Notes: generated by a model not told the origin, from the sequence alone. DNA of 64,000 nt from Halosimplex pelagicum (GCF_013415905.1 NZ_CP058909.1:4092001-4156000); one strand, 5' to 3'. Shown: positions 17,343 through 26,149, counted from the stretch's first letter. A program made the numbers and translations.

Positions 17343-18772
17343 AGATACCCGAGGTCGGACAGCCGGTCCTCGACGTCGCCGGTCATGTCCCGGTCGGCGG
17401 CCGAGCCGACTTTCACGCCCGTCTCCCGGAGGCCGTCGAACACCGCCGCGACCTCGCCGCCGTCCGTGTCGGCCCGTCGCTCGACCGTCTGGGCGTCGGG
17501 GACCAGGAACTCCCCGGCGTCGTCGCCCCGCCGGGCGTACTTGACGACCCCCTCGTCGGTCGTCCGGTAGACCGCCCGCCAGGGGCCGAAATAGCGCTCG
17601 CGCTCGGCCGGCGGCAGGTCGAGCTCGTCGCCCGGCGGGCGGATCCGGTAGGTCGAGCTGACGACGGGCCCCTCGGGGACGAACGCCGCCGCGGCGTCCT
17701 CGCCGTCGAGGGCGGCCTCGACGGCCGCGGGGAACTGCGTCAGCGACGCGGCCTCGGCGACCCGCTCGCCGCCTCCCTCGCCGGGCGTCGAGACGACCAG
17801 CGGCACGTGGGTCAACCGCTCGTCGATCCCCCAGCTGTGGTGTCGCAGCCGCACCTCCGGGACGAGGTCGCTGCGCTCGCCGAACCCCTCGCCGTGGTCG
17901 CTCGTCACCACCACGAGCGTGTCGTCGAGGGCGTCCCGCTCGCGGAGGGACTCGACCAGTCGCTCGACGGCGGCGTCGGCCTGGCGGATCGTCCCGTCGT
18001 AGAGCCCCTCCAGGCCCTGCAGGTACGGCCAGAACTCGTCGGTGAACGCCTCGGGCGACTCGCCGCCGTCACCGCGGCCGTGACCGCCGACCGCGTGGCC
18101 GTCGCTCCAGCGGTCGAACTCCTCGTGGGGGACGAACGGCGTGTGCGTGTCCATCAGGTTCAGGCAGGCCGCCCACGGCCCGCTCCGGTCGTCGAGCCAC
18201 GACTCGAACTCGTCGACGTAGACGTTCGCGTCCTCCGCGTCCGGGTCCTGACTCCCGCCCCGCGAGGAGAGCTTCTCGTAGACGCCGTTCAGGAACGAAC
18301 GGACCGGCCGCTCGTGGTCGAGGGCGAGCCGGGCGAACTCCGCCGGCGCGAGGTTCCCCTCCACGTCGTTGGGCGCGAGCGCGCCCTCGAAGAGGTGGGA
18401 CTTCGTGCGCTTGGGCCCGACGCAGGTGTCGAACGCGTCGCCGAGGTTCGAGGTCTCGGTGACGATGACGTTCGGCGTAAAAAAGCCCGTCTCGTAGCCG
18501 TGGTCGGTGCCGAGGCGGTGCCAGATCGTCGCCTCCGGCCGCAGGAAGTCCTTGTGTTCGGTGACCTCGTGTTCCTCGACGTGGTAGCCGCTGAAGATGC
18601 TCGCGTGGCTCGCGATGCTGTGGATGCTCGGCGCCCGCGCCTGGTCGAAGACGGTCGCTTCGGCGGCGAACTGCGAGAGGAACGGCGTGGTCTCGTTGTC
18701 GTGGGCGTAGAGACTACAGTTTCTCGCCCGAGTGCTGTCGAGTATGACAAGCAGCACGTTGGGGTCATCCAT
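17336..18772 (-). CDS. Sulfatase-like AP-superfamily enzyme
   Basis: 478 residues. The first metal Asp is D12 in VILDSTRARN. The nucleophile segment APSIHSIASHASIFSGYH (47-64) aligns with the haloarchaeal form PWTLPSHASLFTG, placing Ser52 at the usual Thr/Cys position. VVTSDHGEGFGERSDL holds the metal D-H pair, and RLTHVPLVV carries the later His. There is no signal peptide. It ends LSDLGYLR. It lies upstream of the Wzx-like flippase on the same strand. Without the sulfatase CxPxR signature, alkyl-phosphate transfer or hydrolysis is as likely as desulfation. Confidence 0.8.
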   Translation of the reverse strand: MDDPNVLLVILDSTRARNCSLYAHDNETTPFLSQFAAEATVFDQARAPSIHSIASHASIFSGYHVEEHEVTEHKDFLRPEATIWHRLGTDHGYETGFFTPNVIVTETSNLGDAFDTCVGPKRTKSHLFEGALAPNDVEGNLAPAEFARLALDHERPVRSFLNGVYEKLSSRGGSQDPDAEDANVYVDEFESWLDDRSGPWAACLNLMDTHTPFVPHEEFDRWSDGHAVGGHGRGDGGESPEAFTDEFWPYLQGLEGLYDGTIRQADAAVERLVESLRERDALDDTLVVVTSDHGEGFGERSDLVPEVRLRHHSWGIDERLTHVPLVVSTPGEGGGERVAEAASLTQFPAAVEAALDGEDAAAAFVPEGPVVSSTYRIRPPGDELDLPPAERERYFGPWRAVYRTTDEGVVKYARRGDDAGEFLVPDAQTVERRADTDGGEVAAVFDGLRETGVKVGSAADRDMTGDVEDRLSDLGYLR

Positions 18773-18875
18773 TGCTTACCAGGTCGCTTGCGCGTACCAG
18801 CGCTTATATCACGCGGTTCACAGGGTGACGGAAGTCGCTTCGACCCCACTCTCGAACCGGACCGGCTCGCGCCGG

Positions 18876-19910
18876 TCAGCGTCTGCGGGCCAGTTCCTCG
18901 TACACGTCTAGATGAGTCTCGAGCGCGCTGTCGATCGTCAGTGTCATCCCGTCGAACACCTCGTGGCCCCGTTCGACTTGCGTTCGATAGAAATCCGGGT
19001 CCGACGCCAGCTCACGGACGGTTTCGAGGACTGCTTCCGGGGTCCGATCGGACCAAACGTACGGCTTCTGGTCTTCGAACACGTCGAGGATATCGCCTTT
19101 CGCAGTCGAGATCATCGGCGTCCCACAGGCGATAGACTCCAAGCCGACGTTCGATGTCCTGTCGAACTTTCGGGGTGCGACGGTCACATCCGCGAGGTTG
19201 TAGTACTCGGGTAGCGACTTGTTGTCGACGAACCCCTCGTATGTGAGGTCGTCCCGATCGCGGAAGGTGTCCGCCATTGGCCCGTCGCCGGCGACGACGA
19301 ACCTGATATCCCCGTCGTCGGCGGACAGACGCGCCATCTCGTCGACGATGTGCGCGCCCTGTCCCTCGGTGAGCTTACCGACGTAGAGCACGACCGTCTC
19401 GTCGTCGGATATATCGCGCGCCCGCCGTAACTCGCGGATCCGTTCACCGTCGTAGGGATGGAACAGGTCGGTATCGATAGTGGCCGTACAGACCTCGGTG
19501 TCGTATCCCGTTTCGTCCCAGATCGTGTCACTCTCGAGCACTTTGATCTTCACGTCGATCCCGAGCAACCGGCCGAGATACCGGTGGAACGGCGTGGGCT
19601 GGATCCCAGGTCCGATTCCCCCCACTAACGATCCTCGGTAGACAAGGCGAACGAACAGAACCTGATAGACGTTGATCGGGACGTGAACGACATCGGCATC
19701 GGCGAACTCCCGCCGTGCGAGACGGAGCATAGAGAGCGGATCCGTGATCGAGACGGCGTGGACCCGGGCCGGACCTCTGACCTTCTCGGGCTCGTGAGTC
19801 AGGACGACCACCTCGTGGTCGGTCTCCGTCGCGACCGCATCGATGATATCGGCGGCCCGCGTCCGCGGACCGGTGCCAGAGAGAAGATAACAGAAGTACC
19901 CGATCTTCAT
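18876..19910 (-). CDS. Glycosyltransferase family 4
   Basis: 344 residues with the GT-B fold. The acceptor domain opens MKIGYFCYLLSGTGPRTRAA. The donor domain has VVLYVGKLTEGQG, FVVAGDGPMAD and the nucleotide-sugar site RTSNVGLESIACGTP, where the usual first Glu of EX7E is replaced by Asn/Ser-rich sequence. I chose the ATG at 19910 because AACTTTTGAC lies about 27 bases before it, at roughly 19934-19943; two longer in-frame starts overlap that element. Codon use is less GC-rich than in the neighbours, a hint of recent transfer. It is divergent from the next AP-fold gene. Confidence 0.85.
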   Translation of the reverse strand: MKIGYFCYLLSGTGPRTRAADIIDAVATETDHEVVVLTHEPEKVRGPARVHAVSITDPLSMLRLARREFADADVVHVPINVYQVLFVRLVYRGSLVGGIGPGIQPTPFHRYLGRLLGIDVKIKVLESDTIWDETGYDTEVCTATIDTDLFHPYDGERIRELRRARDISDDETVVLYVGKLTEGQGAHIVDEMARLSADDGDIRFVVAGDGPMADTFRDRDDLTYEGFVDNKSLPEYYNLADVTVAPRKFDRTSNVGLESIACGTPMISTAKGDILDVFEDQKPYVWSDRTPEAVLETVRELASDPDFYRTQVERGHEVFDGMTLTIDSALETHLDVYEELARRR

Positions 19911-20052
19911 GGACGACAGCAGTTCCATAGCGGTCAAAAGTTTTCTCATTGTGACCCCTTCCCCGATCGAGGGCGATCGCGCGCCGGTCGTGAGGTAAGA
20001 GCGCCTCGTCGAAGCCGATGTATTTTTGTTTTAGCGATCTAATACAAGGCCA

Positions 20053-21039
20053 ATGACGGTCGTCGCGCTCGGTATCGATGCGCTGGATCCGGAGCTCGTC
20101 GATTCCGAGGCGCACGGGAACCTCACGCTCGCCGCTCATCGCTCGATCGAAACCATCGAGAGTGTCGCCGGTGAGCCCAGCACCCACGAACTCTGGCCGA
20201 CTATCATCACGGGCCTCCCGCCGTCGGAGCACGGGCTCGAACTCGGCGACGACGGCGTCTCATGGGGCAACCCGCTATTGAACGCCGGGAGTCGCGTCGC
20301 GGACTTCGTGATTCCCGACGGCCTCCAGACCCGTATTGGCGCGTGGCTGCTGACCAATACCGACACCGACGCCTTCCGGACGCCGGCTACCTATTACGCT
20401 GAAAACGGCCTCACCACCGTCTTCGACGGACGGGAGGCGATACCGATCGGAGTCCCGAACTACGTGGTCGACCCGGACAGCGAGGACCGGGAACACGCCC
20501 TCAGGCGGAGTCTGGGGGACCTGTTCGAGCGCGACCCGGAGGCGACCGGCGGACACACCTCCTCGGATCCCGAGACGTTCTACGAGCAGTGCATGGAGAT
20601 GGCGATGATACGGGTGGCAAGAGCGCGGCGGGCCTACCGCGGTGGCCGGTACGAGCTGGTGTTCGCGTACACCAGCGGACTCGACCTGATCGGGCACGTC
20701 ACCTACGACCGTCCAGCCCTCCAGCGGGCCGCCTACAACGAGATCGACGACTTCGTCGGCGAACTCCGCGCGGACCTCGGGGCGGACGACGAACTCCTGC
20801 TGATCAGCGACCATGGCCTGCAGGACGGCGTCCACACACACGAGGCGATGGTAGCAGCAACCGACGAATCGCTCGTCGAGCAGATAGCGAGCGTCGTGGA
20901 CGTGCGAGCGGCCATCGAGTCAGAACTCGACGGCACCGACCACTCGGGGGCACCGACGCATCGCACGGCGAGCGGTGAGGGCGGAGACGTCGGCGGTGAC
21001 CGCGTCAAAGAGCAGCTCGAAGACCTAGGGTACATGTAA
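20053..21039 (+). CDS. Compact AP-superfamily phosphodiesterase-like protein
   Basis: 328 residues. It has the AP-superfamily layout in reduced form: D9 in LGIDALD as first metal ligand, a Thr-rich nucleophile region STHELWPTIITG (43-54) followed by LPPSEHG, and the metal pair LLISDHGLQDGVH. It ends LEDLGYM, like four neighbours. There is no signal peptide. The promoter TATTTTTGTTTTAG ends about 21 bases before the ATG. Only 13 bases separate its stop from the next start, so the two AP-fold genes form an operon. Closest to the phosphoglycerate-mutase/phosphodiesterase branch; substrate unknown. Confidence 0.78.
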   Translation: MTVVALGIDALDPELVDSEAHGNLTLAAHRSIETIESVAGEPSTHELWPTIITGLPPSEHGLELGDDGVSWGNPLLNAGSRVADFVIPDGLQTRIGAWLLTNTDTDAFRTPATYYAENGLTTVFDGREAIPIGVPNYVVDPDSEDREHALRRSLGDLFERDPEATGGHTSSDPETFYEQCMEMAMIRVARARRAYRGGRYELVFAYTSGLDLIGHVTYDRPALQRAAYNEIDDFVGELRADLGADDELLLISDHGLQDGVHTHEAMVAATDESLVEQIASVVDVRAAIESELDGTDHSGAPTHRTASGEGGDVGGDRVKEQLEDLGYM

Positions 21040-21052
21040 ATATGAATTGTAT

Positions 21053-22393
21053 ATGACAAACGTCGCACTTGTGGTGATGGATACATTGCGGAAGGACTCG
21101 TTCGACGAGCACTTCGAGTGGCTGCCGGGCGCGAGATACGAGAACGCCTGGTCGCCGGGCGGGTGGACCGTCCCAGTCCACGCGACGTTGTTCGGCGGCC
21201 GCTATTCGAGCGAGCTGGGCGTGTACGCCAAGACCACGGCGCTCGACTGCGAGAAGACGGTCCTCGCCGAGCACCTCTCGCGGGCCGGCTACACGACCCG
21301 CGGGTTCAGCGCGAACGCGAACATCGCCGACGCCTTTCAGTTCACGCGCGGGTTCGACGAGTTCCACCACAGCTGGCGGGGCCGACGGCGCGACCCCGAC
21401 ATCGTCGACTGGGCGGAGTTCATCTCGGAGACCCGCGGCGAGGGGCCGACGCGCTTTCTCAAGGCGGTCAGGCGCTGTTTCGACGACGACGTCGACACCG
21501 TCGAGTCGCTGAAGTTCGGCGTCAGGATGAAGTCCCGGGACCTAGGGATCGCCTCGATCGCCGGCTCGGACGACGGCGCCAGCGAGGTGCTCGACCTCGT
21601 CGAGTCGACCGATTTCGGCGACGAGGAGTTCCTCTTCGTGAACCTGATGGAGGCCCACGGGCCGTACAACGCCCCGGAGGGGTACCGGACCGTCGACGTC
21701 TCGGCCAACCCCAGCTTCGAGGAGACGGTCGGCGACGGGCCCGAGGCGGACCCGGCAGACGTGCGCCAGGCCTACGAGGACTGCGTCCGGTACCTCTCGG
21801 ATGTCTACCGGGACATCTTCGCGGCGCTGCGCGAGGAATTCGACGTGGTCGTGACGCTGTCGGACCACGGGGAGATGTTCGGCGAGGACGGCGTCTGGGG
21901 GCACAACCACGGGCTCTACCCCGTGCTGACCCACGTGCCGCTGACCGTCTGGGACGGCGGCGACGCGACCGAGACCCGCGAGGAGACGGTGGGGCTGCTC
22001 GACGTCTACCGGACGGTGCTGTCGGCGGCCGGCGTCGACGACGACGAGGCGCGGGGGCGCGACCTGCGCGCCGACCGCGGGTCGCGCTCGTACCTCGCCG
22101 AGCGCCACGGCCTGCGCGCCGAGCGGATCTCACACCTCCGAAACCAGGGGTGCGACGAGGCGACGGTCGAGCGATACAATGCGCCGCTCAACGGCGCGGT
22201 CGTCGAGGACGGGTCCTACGGCTGCGAGACGCTCGACGGGTTCCGGACGTGGGACGGCGGCGACGAGGCGGCGATACGGGCGGCCATCGACGACATCGTC
22301 GACTCGCTGGTCGTCAGGGACGTGGACCTGGGCGAGGACCAGGACCTCCCGAGCGACGTGGAAGAGCGGCTGTCGGAACTCGGCTACGTGTAG
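21053..22393 (+). CDS. Sulfatase-like AP-superfamily enzyme
   Basis: 446 residues. D10 (VVMDTLRKDSF) is the first metal ligand. The nucleophile is probably Thr39 in SPGGWTVPVHATLFGG, the Thr form found in phosphoethanolamine and phosphoglycerol transferases. LSDHGEMFGEDGVWGHNHGLY and THVPL supply the other metal ligands. No signal peptide or membrane helix is seen, unlike bacterial lipid A phosphoethanolamine transferases. It ends LSELGYV. The start is ATG 21053; a TTG six bases earlier also opens the frame but is less likely. It is second in a two-gene operon of AP-fold enzymes. Confidence 0.8.
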   Translation: MTNVALVVMDTLRKDSFDEHFEWLPGARYENAWSPGGWTVPVHATLFGGRYSSELGVYAKTTALDCEKTVLAEHLSRAGYTTRGFSANANIADAFQFTRGFDEFHHSWRGRRRDPDIVDWAEFISETRGEGPTRFLKAVRRCFDDDVDTVESLKFGVRMKSRDLGIASIAGSDDGASEVLDLVESTDFGDEEFLFVNLMEAHGPYNAPEGYRTVDVSANPSFEETVGDGPEADPADVRQAYEDCVRYLSDVYRDIFAALREEFDVVVTLSDHGEMFGEDGVWGHNHGLYPVLTHVPLTVWDGGDATETREETVGLLDVYRTVLSAAGVDDDEARGRDLRADRGSRSYLAERHGLRAERISHLRNQGCDEATVERYNAPLNGAVVEDGSYGCETLDGFRTWDGGDEAAIRAAIDDIVDSLVVRDVDLGEDQDLPSDVEERLSELGYV

Positions 22394-22427
22394 CGCCGTG
22401 GATTCGGTCGGAGCCGTCGGCGGTGTT

Positions 22428-23336
22428 CTACAGCGGCGGCCGGCCCTGTAGCTTGCGGACGAACTGTCGCGCGTCGGTGACTCTCGCCTGCAGTTCGACG
22501 GGGAGCCGCGTTATCGCCCGCTTGGCGAGTAGTTCGGCGACGCGGCCGTCCGAAGGGAGCCGGTCCTGTGTCTCCAGCCACTCGAGCTGGCCGTAGACGA
22601 TCTGGCGGTATCGCCACTTGTCGAGAAAGTACTCGCGGGCGTCCATCAGCCGTTCGCGCTTGTTTCGGTTGGCGGTGTAGGAGCTCCCGCCTCCCGGGTA
22701 GTGTGGAAACTGCACCGCCGGACAGCAGCCGAATCGCCAGTCGGTCCGGCGCTTGTGGCCGACATAGAAGTCGAGGTGGGGCTTGCCCTGCTGGAGCTGC
22801 GGGTCCCAGGCGTACTCCTCGACGCACTCGCGGCGGAAGGCCGCGACGTTCTGGAGGAAGTCAAACTCGACGAGCGGTTGACCCGCCACGAGGTCGGCTT
22901 CCTTGCCCCGGATGTCTCGGACGAGAATGTCACCCCGCTCGTAGAGGTCGTGGCAAGTCCCGCGGAGCCCATCGTGTTCGAATAGTAGCCCGCAGACACC
23001 ACCGAACTCGGGGCGCGCCCGGAGCTGGTCGACGAGGGTCGTCACGTTCTCCGGTACCGTGTGGTCGCTGTCGGCGATGACGAGGTAGTCCTCGTCAAGC
23101 CGGTCGACGATGCTCCGGCGGCAGTTCCCCAACCCGGAGTCGTACTCGACATCGATGGCGACGAGGTCGAATTCGAAGTCGGTGTCGTAAAGCTCCCGCC
23201 GTTCGTCAATGTGCCCGTTGTCCGCGACATAGATGGTGTCGATGGGGACGGATTCGGCCGATTCGAGGAGGTTCCGGAGCTTCTCGGTCCGCTCGTAGAC
23301 CGGAACGCCGAGGGCGACCGACTCGTCTGCGATCAT
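22428..23336 (-). CDS. Glycosyltransferase family 2-like
   Basis: About 302 residues. A GT-A domain starts SVALGVPVYERTEKLRNLL, with the sugar-nucleotide Asp in IYVADNGH and a DXD-like VIADSDHT. The C-terminal half is rich in Arg, Trp and Tyr. The frame stays open to a GTG at 23489 that directly abuts the TrmB stop. I chose the ATG at 23336 because the glycosyltransferase fold starts there and TGATTACGG lies about 25 bases upstream. The extra 51 residues are possible if the gene is read from the regulator's transcript. Its base composition is a little lower in GC than neighbouring genes. Confidence 0.75.
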   Translation of the reverse strand: MIADESVALGVPVYERTEKLRNLLESAESVPIDTIYVADNGHIDERRELYDTDFEFDLVAIDVEYDSGLGNCRRSIVDRLDEDYLVIADSDHTVPENVTTLVDQLRARPEFGGVCGLLFEHDGLRGTCHDLYERGDILVRDIRGKEADLVAGQPLVEFDFLQNVAAFRRECVEEYAWDPQLQQGKPHLDFYVGHKRRTDWRFGCCPAVQFPHYPGGGSSYTANRNKRERLMDAREYFLDKWRYRQIVYGQLEWLETQDRLPSDGRVAELLAKRAITRLPVELQARVTDARQFVRKLQGRPPL

Positions 23337-23489
23337 TGGACTCGACTCACCGTAATCAGGGGTCAGTTCCGAGGGACTCCTCATGAAGATTCCCTTTCGC
23401 CGCGGTGTCAGTTCGACGGAGCTCGCCGCTGCCTCCGTTAGTAGTCTTCCGATGTCGTAGCTGCTGGCGGCTATCTCCGGCGCGTCCAC

Positions 23490-24353
23490 TCACCCTACGT
23501 CCGGGTACGCGTTGTCGCTCTCGTGGTCCCAGATGAGGTCGAAGTAGCGCTTCAGGCCGGCGACGAACGAGGCGTTGTCGGTGATCGCGGCCTGGCGCAT
23601 GTGGTTGGGCACGTCCTCCTCCTCGACGAGGAGGATGGCCGAGCCGGTCTCGTAGTCGAGGCTCGGGTCGGCGACGTTGCCGCGGAAGGGGAGCTTCCCG
23701 GTGGAGAAACGGATCTCGACCGAGGGGTAGTCCTCGCGGATCCGCTCGACGATCCCCCGCTGGATGGCGGGCTCGTCGCGCGGGTCCGTCGAGAGGAACT
23801 CCGGGACGAGCATCACGACGGAGATCTCGACGCCCCGGTCGAGGGCGTCGGCGAAGGCGGGCTCGACGGAGTCGAAGTACTCGAAGCTCTTGGTGACGAC
23901 GTTGACCTCGTCGGTGGCGTCGTGGTAGAGCCGCCGCGTCTCGCGCTCGCTGGGTTCGCCCACGTCGACGACGTGGAACAGCTCCTCGGTGGGCGTCACG
24001 TCCTCGCTCGCCCGCTCGTAGCGGGGCCGGAACTCCGCGAGGAACTCCTCGCGCAGGTCGTCGATCGCGGCGGCGAAGGTCTCGTAGTCCTGGCGGTGGT
24101 TCTCGACGGCGCGGTCGAGGATCGCCTCGGGGGGTTTGGGCTGGTACTCCTTGGGCCGCCCCGGGATGACCTCGACGAACCCGCGGTCCGACAGCGACTC
24201 GAGGACGCCGTAGATCCGCGCCTTCGGGATGTCCGTCGCCTCCGCGAGGTTCGGTGCCGTCGTCTTCCCGAGCGAGAGCAGCTCCCGCAGCGCCGTCTCC
24301 TCGTACTCGGTCAACCCCAGCCGGTCGAAGACCGCGCTCCCCTCGCCGCTCAT
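23490..24353 (-). CDS. TrmB family transcriptional regulator
   Basis: 287 residues. The N-terminal TrmB winged helix (about 8-75) reads LGLTEYEETALRELL, then ATDIPKARIYGVLESL as recognition helix and GRPKEYQPKPPEAIL, typical of the family. A linker helix follows, then a C-terminal sensor-like domain of about 170 residues that would bind a sugar or related ligand. GTTTTAAGC lies 26-33 bases before the ATG. It sits upstream of a glycosyltransferase on the same strand and divergent from a small acidic protein with a strong operator-like dyad. Control of those genes is an inference. Confidence 0.85.
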   Translation of the reverse strand: MSGEGSAVFDRLGLTEYEETALRELLSLGKTTAPNLAEATDIPKARIYGVLESLSDRGFVEVIPGRPKEYQPKPPEAILDRAVENHRQDYETFAAAIDDLREEFLAEFRPRYERASEDVTPTEELFHVVDVGEPSERETRRLYHDATDEVNVVTKSFEYFDSVEPAFADALDRGVEISVVMLVPEFLSTDPRDEPAIQRGIVERIREDYPSVEIRFSTGKLPFRGNVADPSLDYETGSAILLVEEEDVPNHMRQAAITDNASFVAGLKRYFDLIWDHESDNAYPDVG

Positions 24354-24416
24354 GTTACCCCTGCGTTCGCCGCCCGGGCTTAAAACGCCCCCGAAAGGTA
24401 CTTACCCCTCGCCGTC

Positions 24417-24442
24417 GTGAGTTACTCACAAGTTGAGTAACT
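24417..24442. promoter_or_regulatory. Operator-like double dyad before the small acidic protein
   Basis: GTGAGTTACTCAC (24417-24429) is a 13-bp palindrome around a central T. Its right part repeats as GAGTAACT (24435-24442), so AGTTACTC/GAGTAACT also forms a perfect 8-bp inverted repeat with a 7-base spacer. The second half-site touches the ATG at 24443. The position between promoter and start is a classic archaeal repressor site. The divergent TrmB regulator is the obvious candidate to bind it. Confidence 0.6.
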
Positions 24443-24622
24443 ATGGTCGAGCTCGATAACGCGGACGGCGACGCGGCCGACGCTGGCACGGACGACAACC
24501 GGGTCGACGAGGAGTCGGTCGGGGCCGAGGCCCGCGAGGACGCCCACCTCGACGACGTGGCCGACGGCTGTGGCTGCACCGAGATCTGGGAACACCTGAG
24601 CGAGGAGCGCGCCGACGACTGA
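24443..24622 (+). CDS. Small acidic protein with CGC motif
   Basis: A 59-residue ORF. The N-terminal two thirds is Asp/Glu/Ala-rich, and the C-terminus carries the ordered motif DGCGCTEIWEHLSEER. A Cys-Gly-Cys pair followed by an amphipathic helix is seen in several conserved small haloarchaeal proteins and could bind metal or form a redox pair. Support for expression: it starts right at the operator-like dyad, shows the strong G/C third-position bias of real genes here, and lies in the gap between TrmB and aglJ. Function unknown. Confidence 0.6.
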   Translation: MVELDNADGDAADAGTDDNRVDEESVGAEAREDAHLDDVADGCGCTEIWEHLSEERADD

Positions 24623-24742
24623 CCGCCGAGCGCCGTCCGCGGCGTCGAACCTCGGTCCGCGGGTCCCGGCCGCCGCGTTCCCGTCGGTCCGGGGCGAGCC
24701 CAACGGGGAACCTTTTTCTCCCGGAGCGTCAAAGCGGGGACG

Positions 24743-25795
24743 ATGGATTACGACGACGTCTGCGTGCTGGTCCCCACGCTGAACGAGTCCGAGACGATCG
24801 GACCGGTCGTCGAGTCGTTCGCGGCCGAGGGGTTCGACGACATCCTCGTGATCGACGGCGGGTCGACCGACGGCACGCAGTCGATCGCCGAGGAGAAGGG
24901 CGCACGCGTCGTCCAGCAACGCGGTTCGGAGGGGAAAGGCCAGGCCCTGCAGGAGGGGTTCGAACTGACCGACGCCCCGGTCGTGCTCATGCTCGACGGC
25001 GACCAGACCTACCGGGCCGAGGACGCCGCGGCGATGCTCGAACCGATCTTCGAGGGACGGGCCGACCACGTCATCGGTGACCGCTTCGCCGACATGGAGG
25101 ACGGCGCGATGACGCGGCTCAACCGGTTCGGCAACGGCGTCATCAACCGGGCGTTCTCGGTCATCCACGGGCGCGACTACCAGGACATCCTCAGCGGCTA
25201 CCGGGCGCTGACTCGCGACAGCATCGACCGGCTCTCGCTGACGGAGGATCACTTCGGCATCGAGACGGAGATGGCCGTCGAGTGCGTCAAACACAACGTC
25301 CGGACGGAGGTCGTGCCGATCCGCTATCTGGCCCGGCCCGACGACTCGGAGACGAACCTCCGGCCGTTCCGCGACGGCGCCGACATCATCCTGACGCTGT
25401 ACAAGATGGCCAAGACGAACAACCCCCTCTTCTACTTCGGAAGCGTCGGCACCGCCAGTCTGGTCGTCGGCCTCGTCCTCGGGTCGTACGTCGCCGTCGA
25501 GTGGATCACGGCCAACATCTCACACGAGGTCCTCGCCTTCCTCGGCGGCCTGGCGATCATCTTCGGCGTCCAGCTGCTGATGTTCGGCGTCCTCTCGGAC
25601 ATGATCGTCACGGTCAACCGCGAACAGACCCGCCAGCTCGAGGACCTCACGCAGCGGCTCAGCGAGGACCGCACGCGGGGCGCCACTCGCGTCGACGAGT
25701 CCGAGAGCGCGAACGCCGCCGACGGGGCCGCGGGCGACCGGCCCGAGGGGTCCCCGCCCGGGCAGGAAGCGTCGGCGCCCGAGCGGCGGGGCTGA
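24743..25795 (+). CDS. aglJ: AglJ-type dolichyl-phosphate glycosyltransferase (GT2)
   Basis: 350 residues. The GT-A domain has VLVPTLNESETIG (9-20), IDGGSTDGT (37-45) and the DXD site MLDGDQTY (83-90). Two C-terminal membrane helices (about 228-252 and 258-285) hold it in the membrane, then an acidic, probably disordered tail of about 60 residues follows. This is the arrangement of AglJ, which in Haloferax volcanii adds the first hexose to dolichyl phosphate in S-layer N-glycosylation. The promoter ACCTTTTTCTCCC lies about 25 bases before the ATG. The tail is longer than expected and carries no recognised motif. Confidence 0.82.
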   Translation: MDYDDVCVLVPTLNESETIGPVVESFAAEGFDDILVIDGGSTDGTQSIAEEKGARVVQQRGSEGKGQALQEGFELTDAPVVLMLDGDQTYRAEDAAAMLEPIFEGRADHVIGDRFADMEDGAMTRLNRFGNGVINRAFSVIHGRDYQDILSGYRALTRDSIDRLSLTEDHFGIETEMAVECVKHNVRTEVVPIRYLARPDDSETNLRPFRDGADIILTLYKMAKTNNPLFYFGSVGTASLVVGLVLGSYVAVEWITANISHEVLAFLGGLAIIFGVQLLMFGVLSDMIVTVNREQTRQLEDLTQRLSEDRTRGATRVDESESANAADGAAGDRPEGSPPGQEASAPERRG

Positions 25796-25819
25796 GCGGC
25801 GCGCCCGCGCGCTGCCGGC

Positions 25820-26149
25820 TCAGAACGGGACGAGCCCGCGGAGCTGTTTGACGATGCTCGTCGAGGCGGCCTGGCGCTCGCGCTCGAAGACGGGGTGCAA
25901 GGCGTTGAGCAGGTCGTCCTCGGAGTCGAACGACTCCCGATCCGTCTCGGCCAGCGCCTCGGCGACGGGCATCTCGTTGCCGGCGGCGTCGTACGGGACG
26001 GTCGCGTCGCCGAAGGTGTCGCGCAACTCCGCCGCTGTCGCGGGGAAGCCCACGTCCGCGTCGGCCAGTCGCGCGTCGAGTGCCGCGATGCCGAACTCGA
26101 CGACGTCCGGTTCCTCGTCCACGTCGTTCGACGGTGGCCGAACTCCCAT
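25820..26149 (-). CDS. Small haloarchaeal protein (DUF5789-like)
   Basis: 109 residues, acidic, without membrane helices. The central part LADADVGFPATAAELRDTFGDATVPY, then PVAEALAE and SEDDLLNALHPVF, resembles the small DUF5789-type proteins of haloarchaea; this match is tentative. Start at ATG 26149 (MGVRPPSN), since the in-frame codons before it run into the neighbouring promoter region. Read convergently with aglJ (24-bp gap). Function unknown. Confidence 0.55.
   Translation of the reverse strand: MGVRPPSNDVDEEPDVVEFGIAALDARLADADVGFPATAAELRDTFGDATVPYDAAGNEMPVAEALAETDRESFDSEDDLLNALHPVFERERQAASTSIVKQLRGLVPF

Noticed and set aside
10910-22393. Calling the five AP-fold proteins arylsulfatases
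   Set aside because: None shows the CxPxR or SxPxR formylglycine signature; Thr or Ser is at the nucleophile position, so sulfate ester hydrolysis cannot be claimed.
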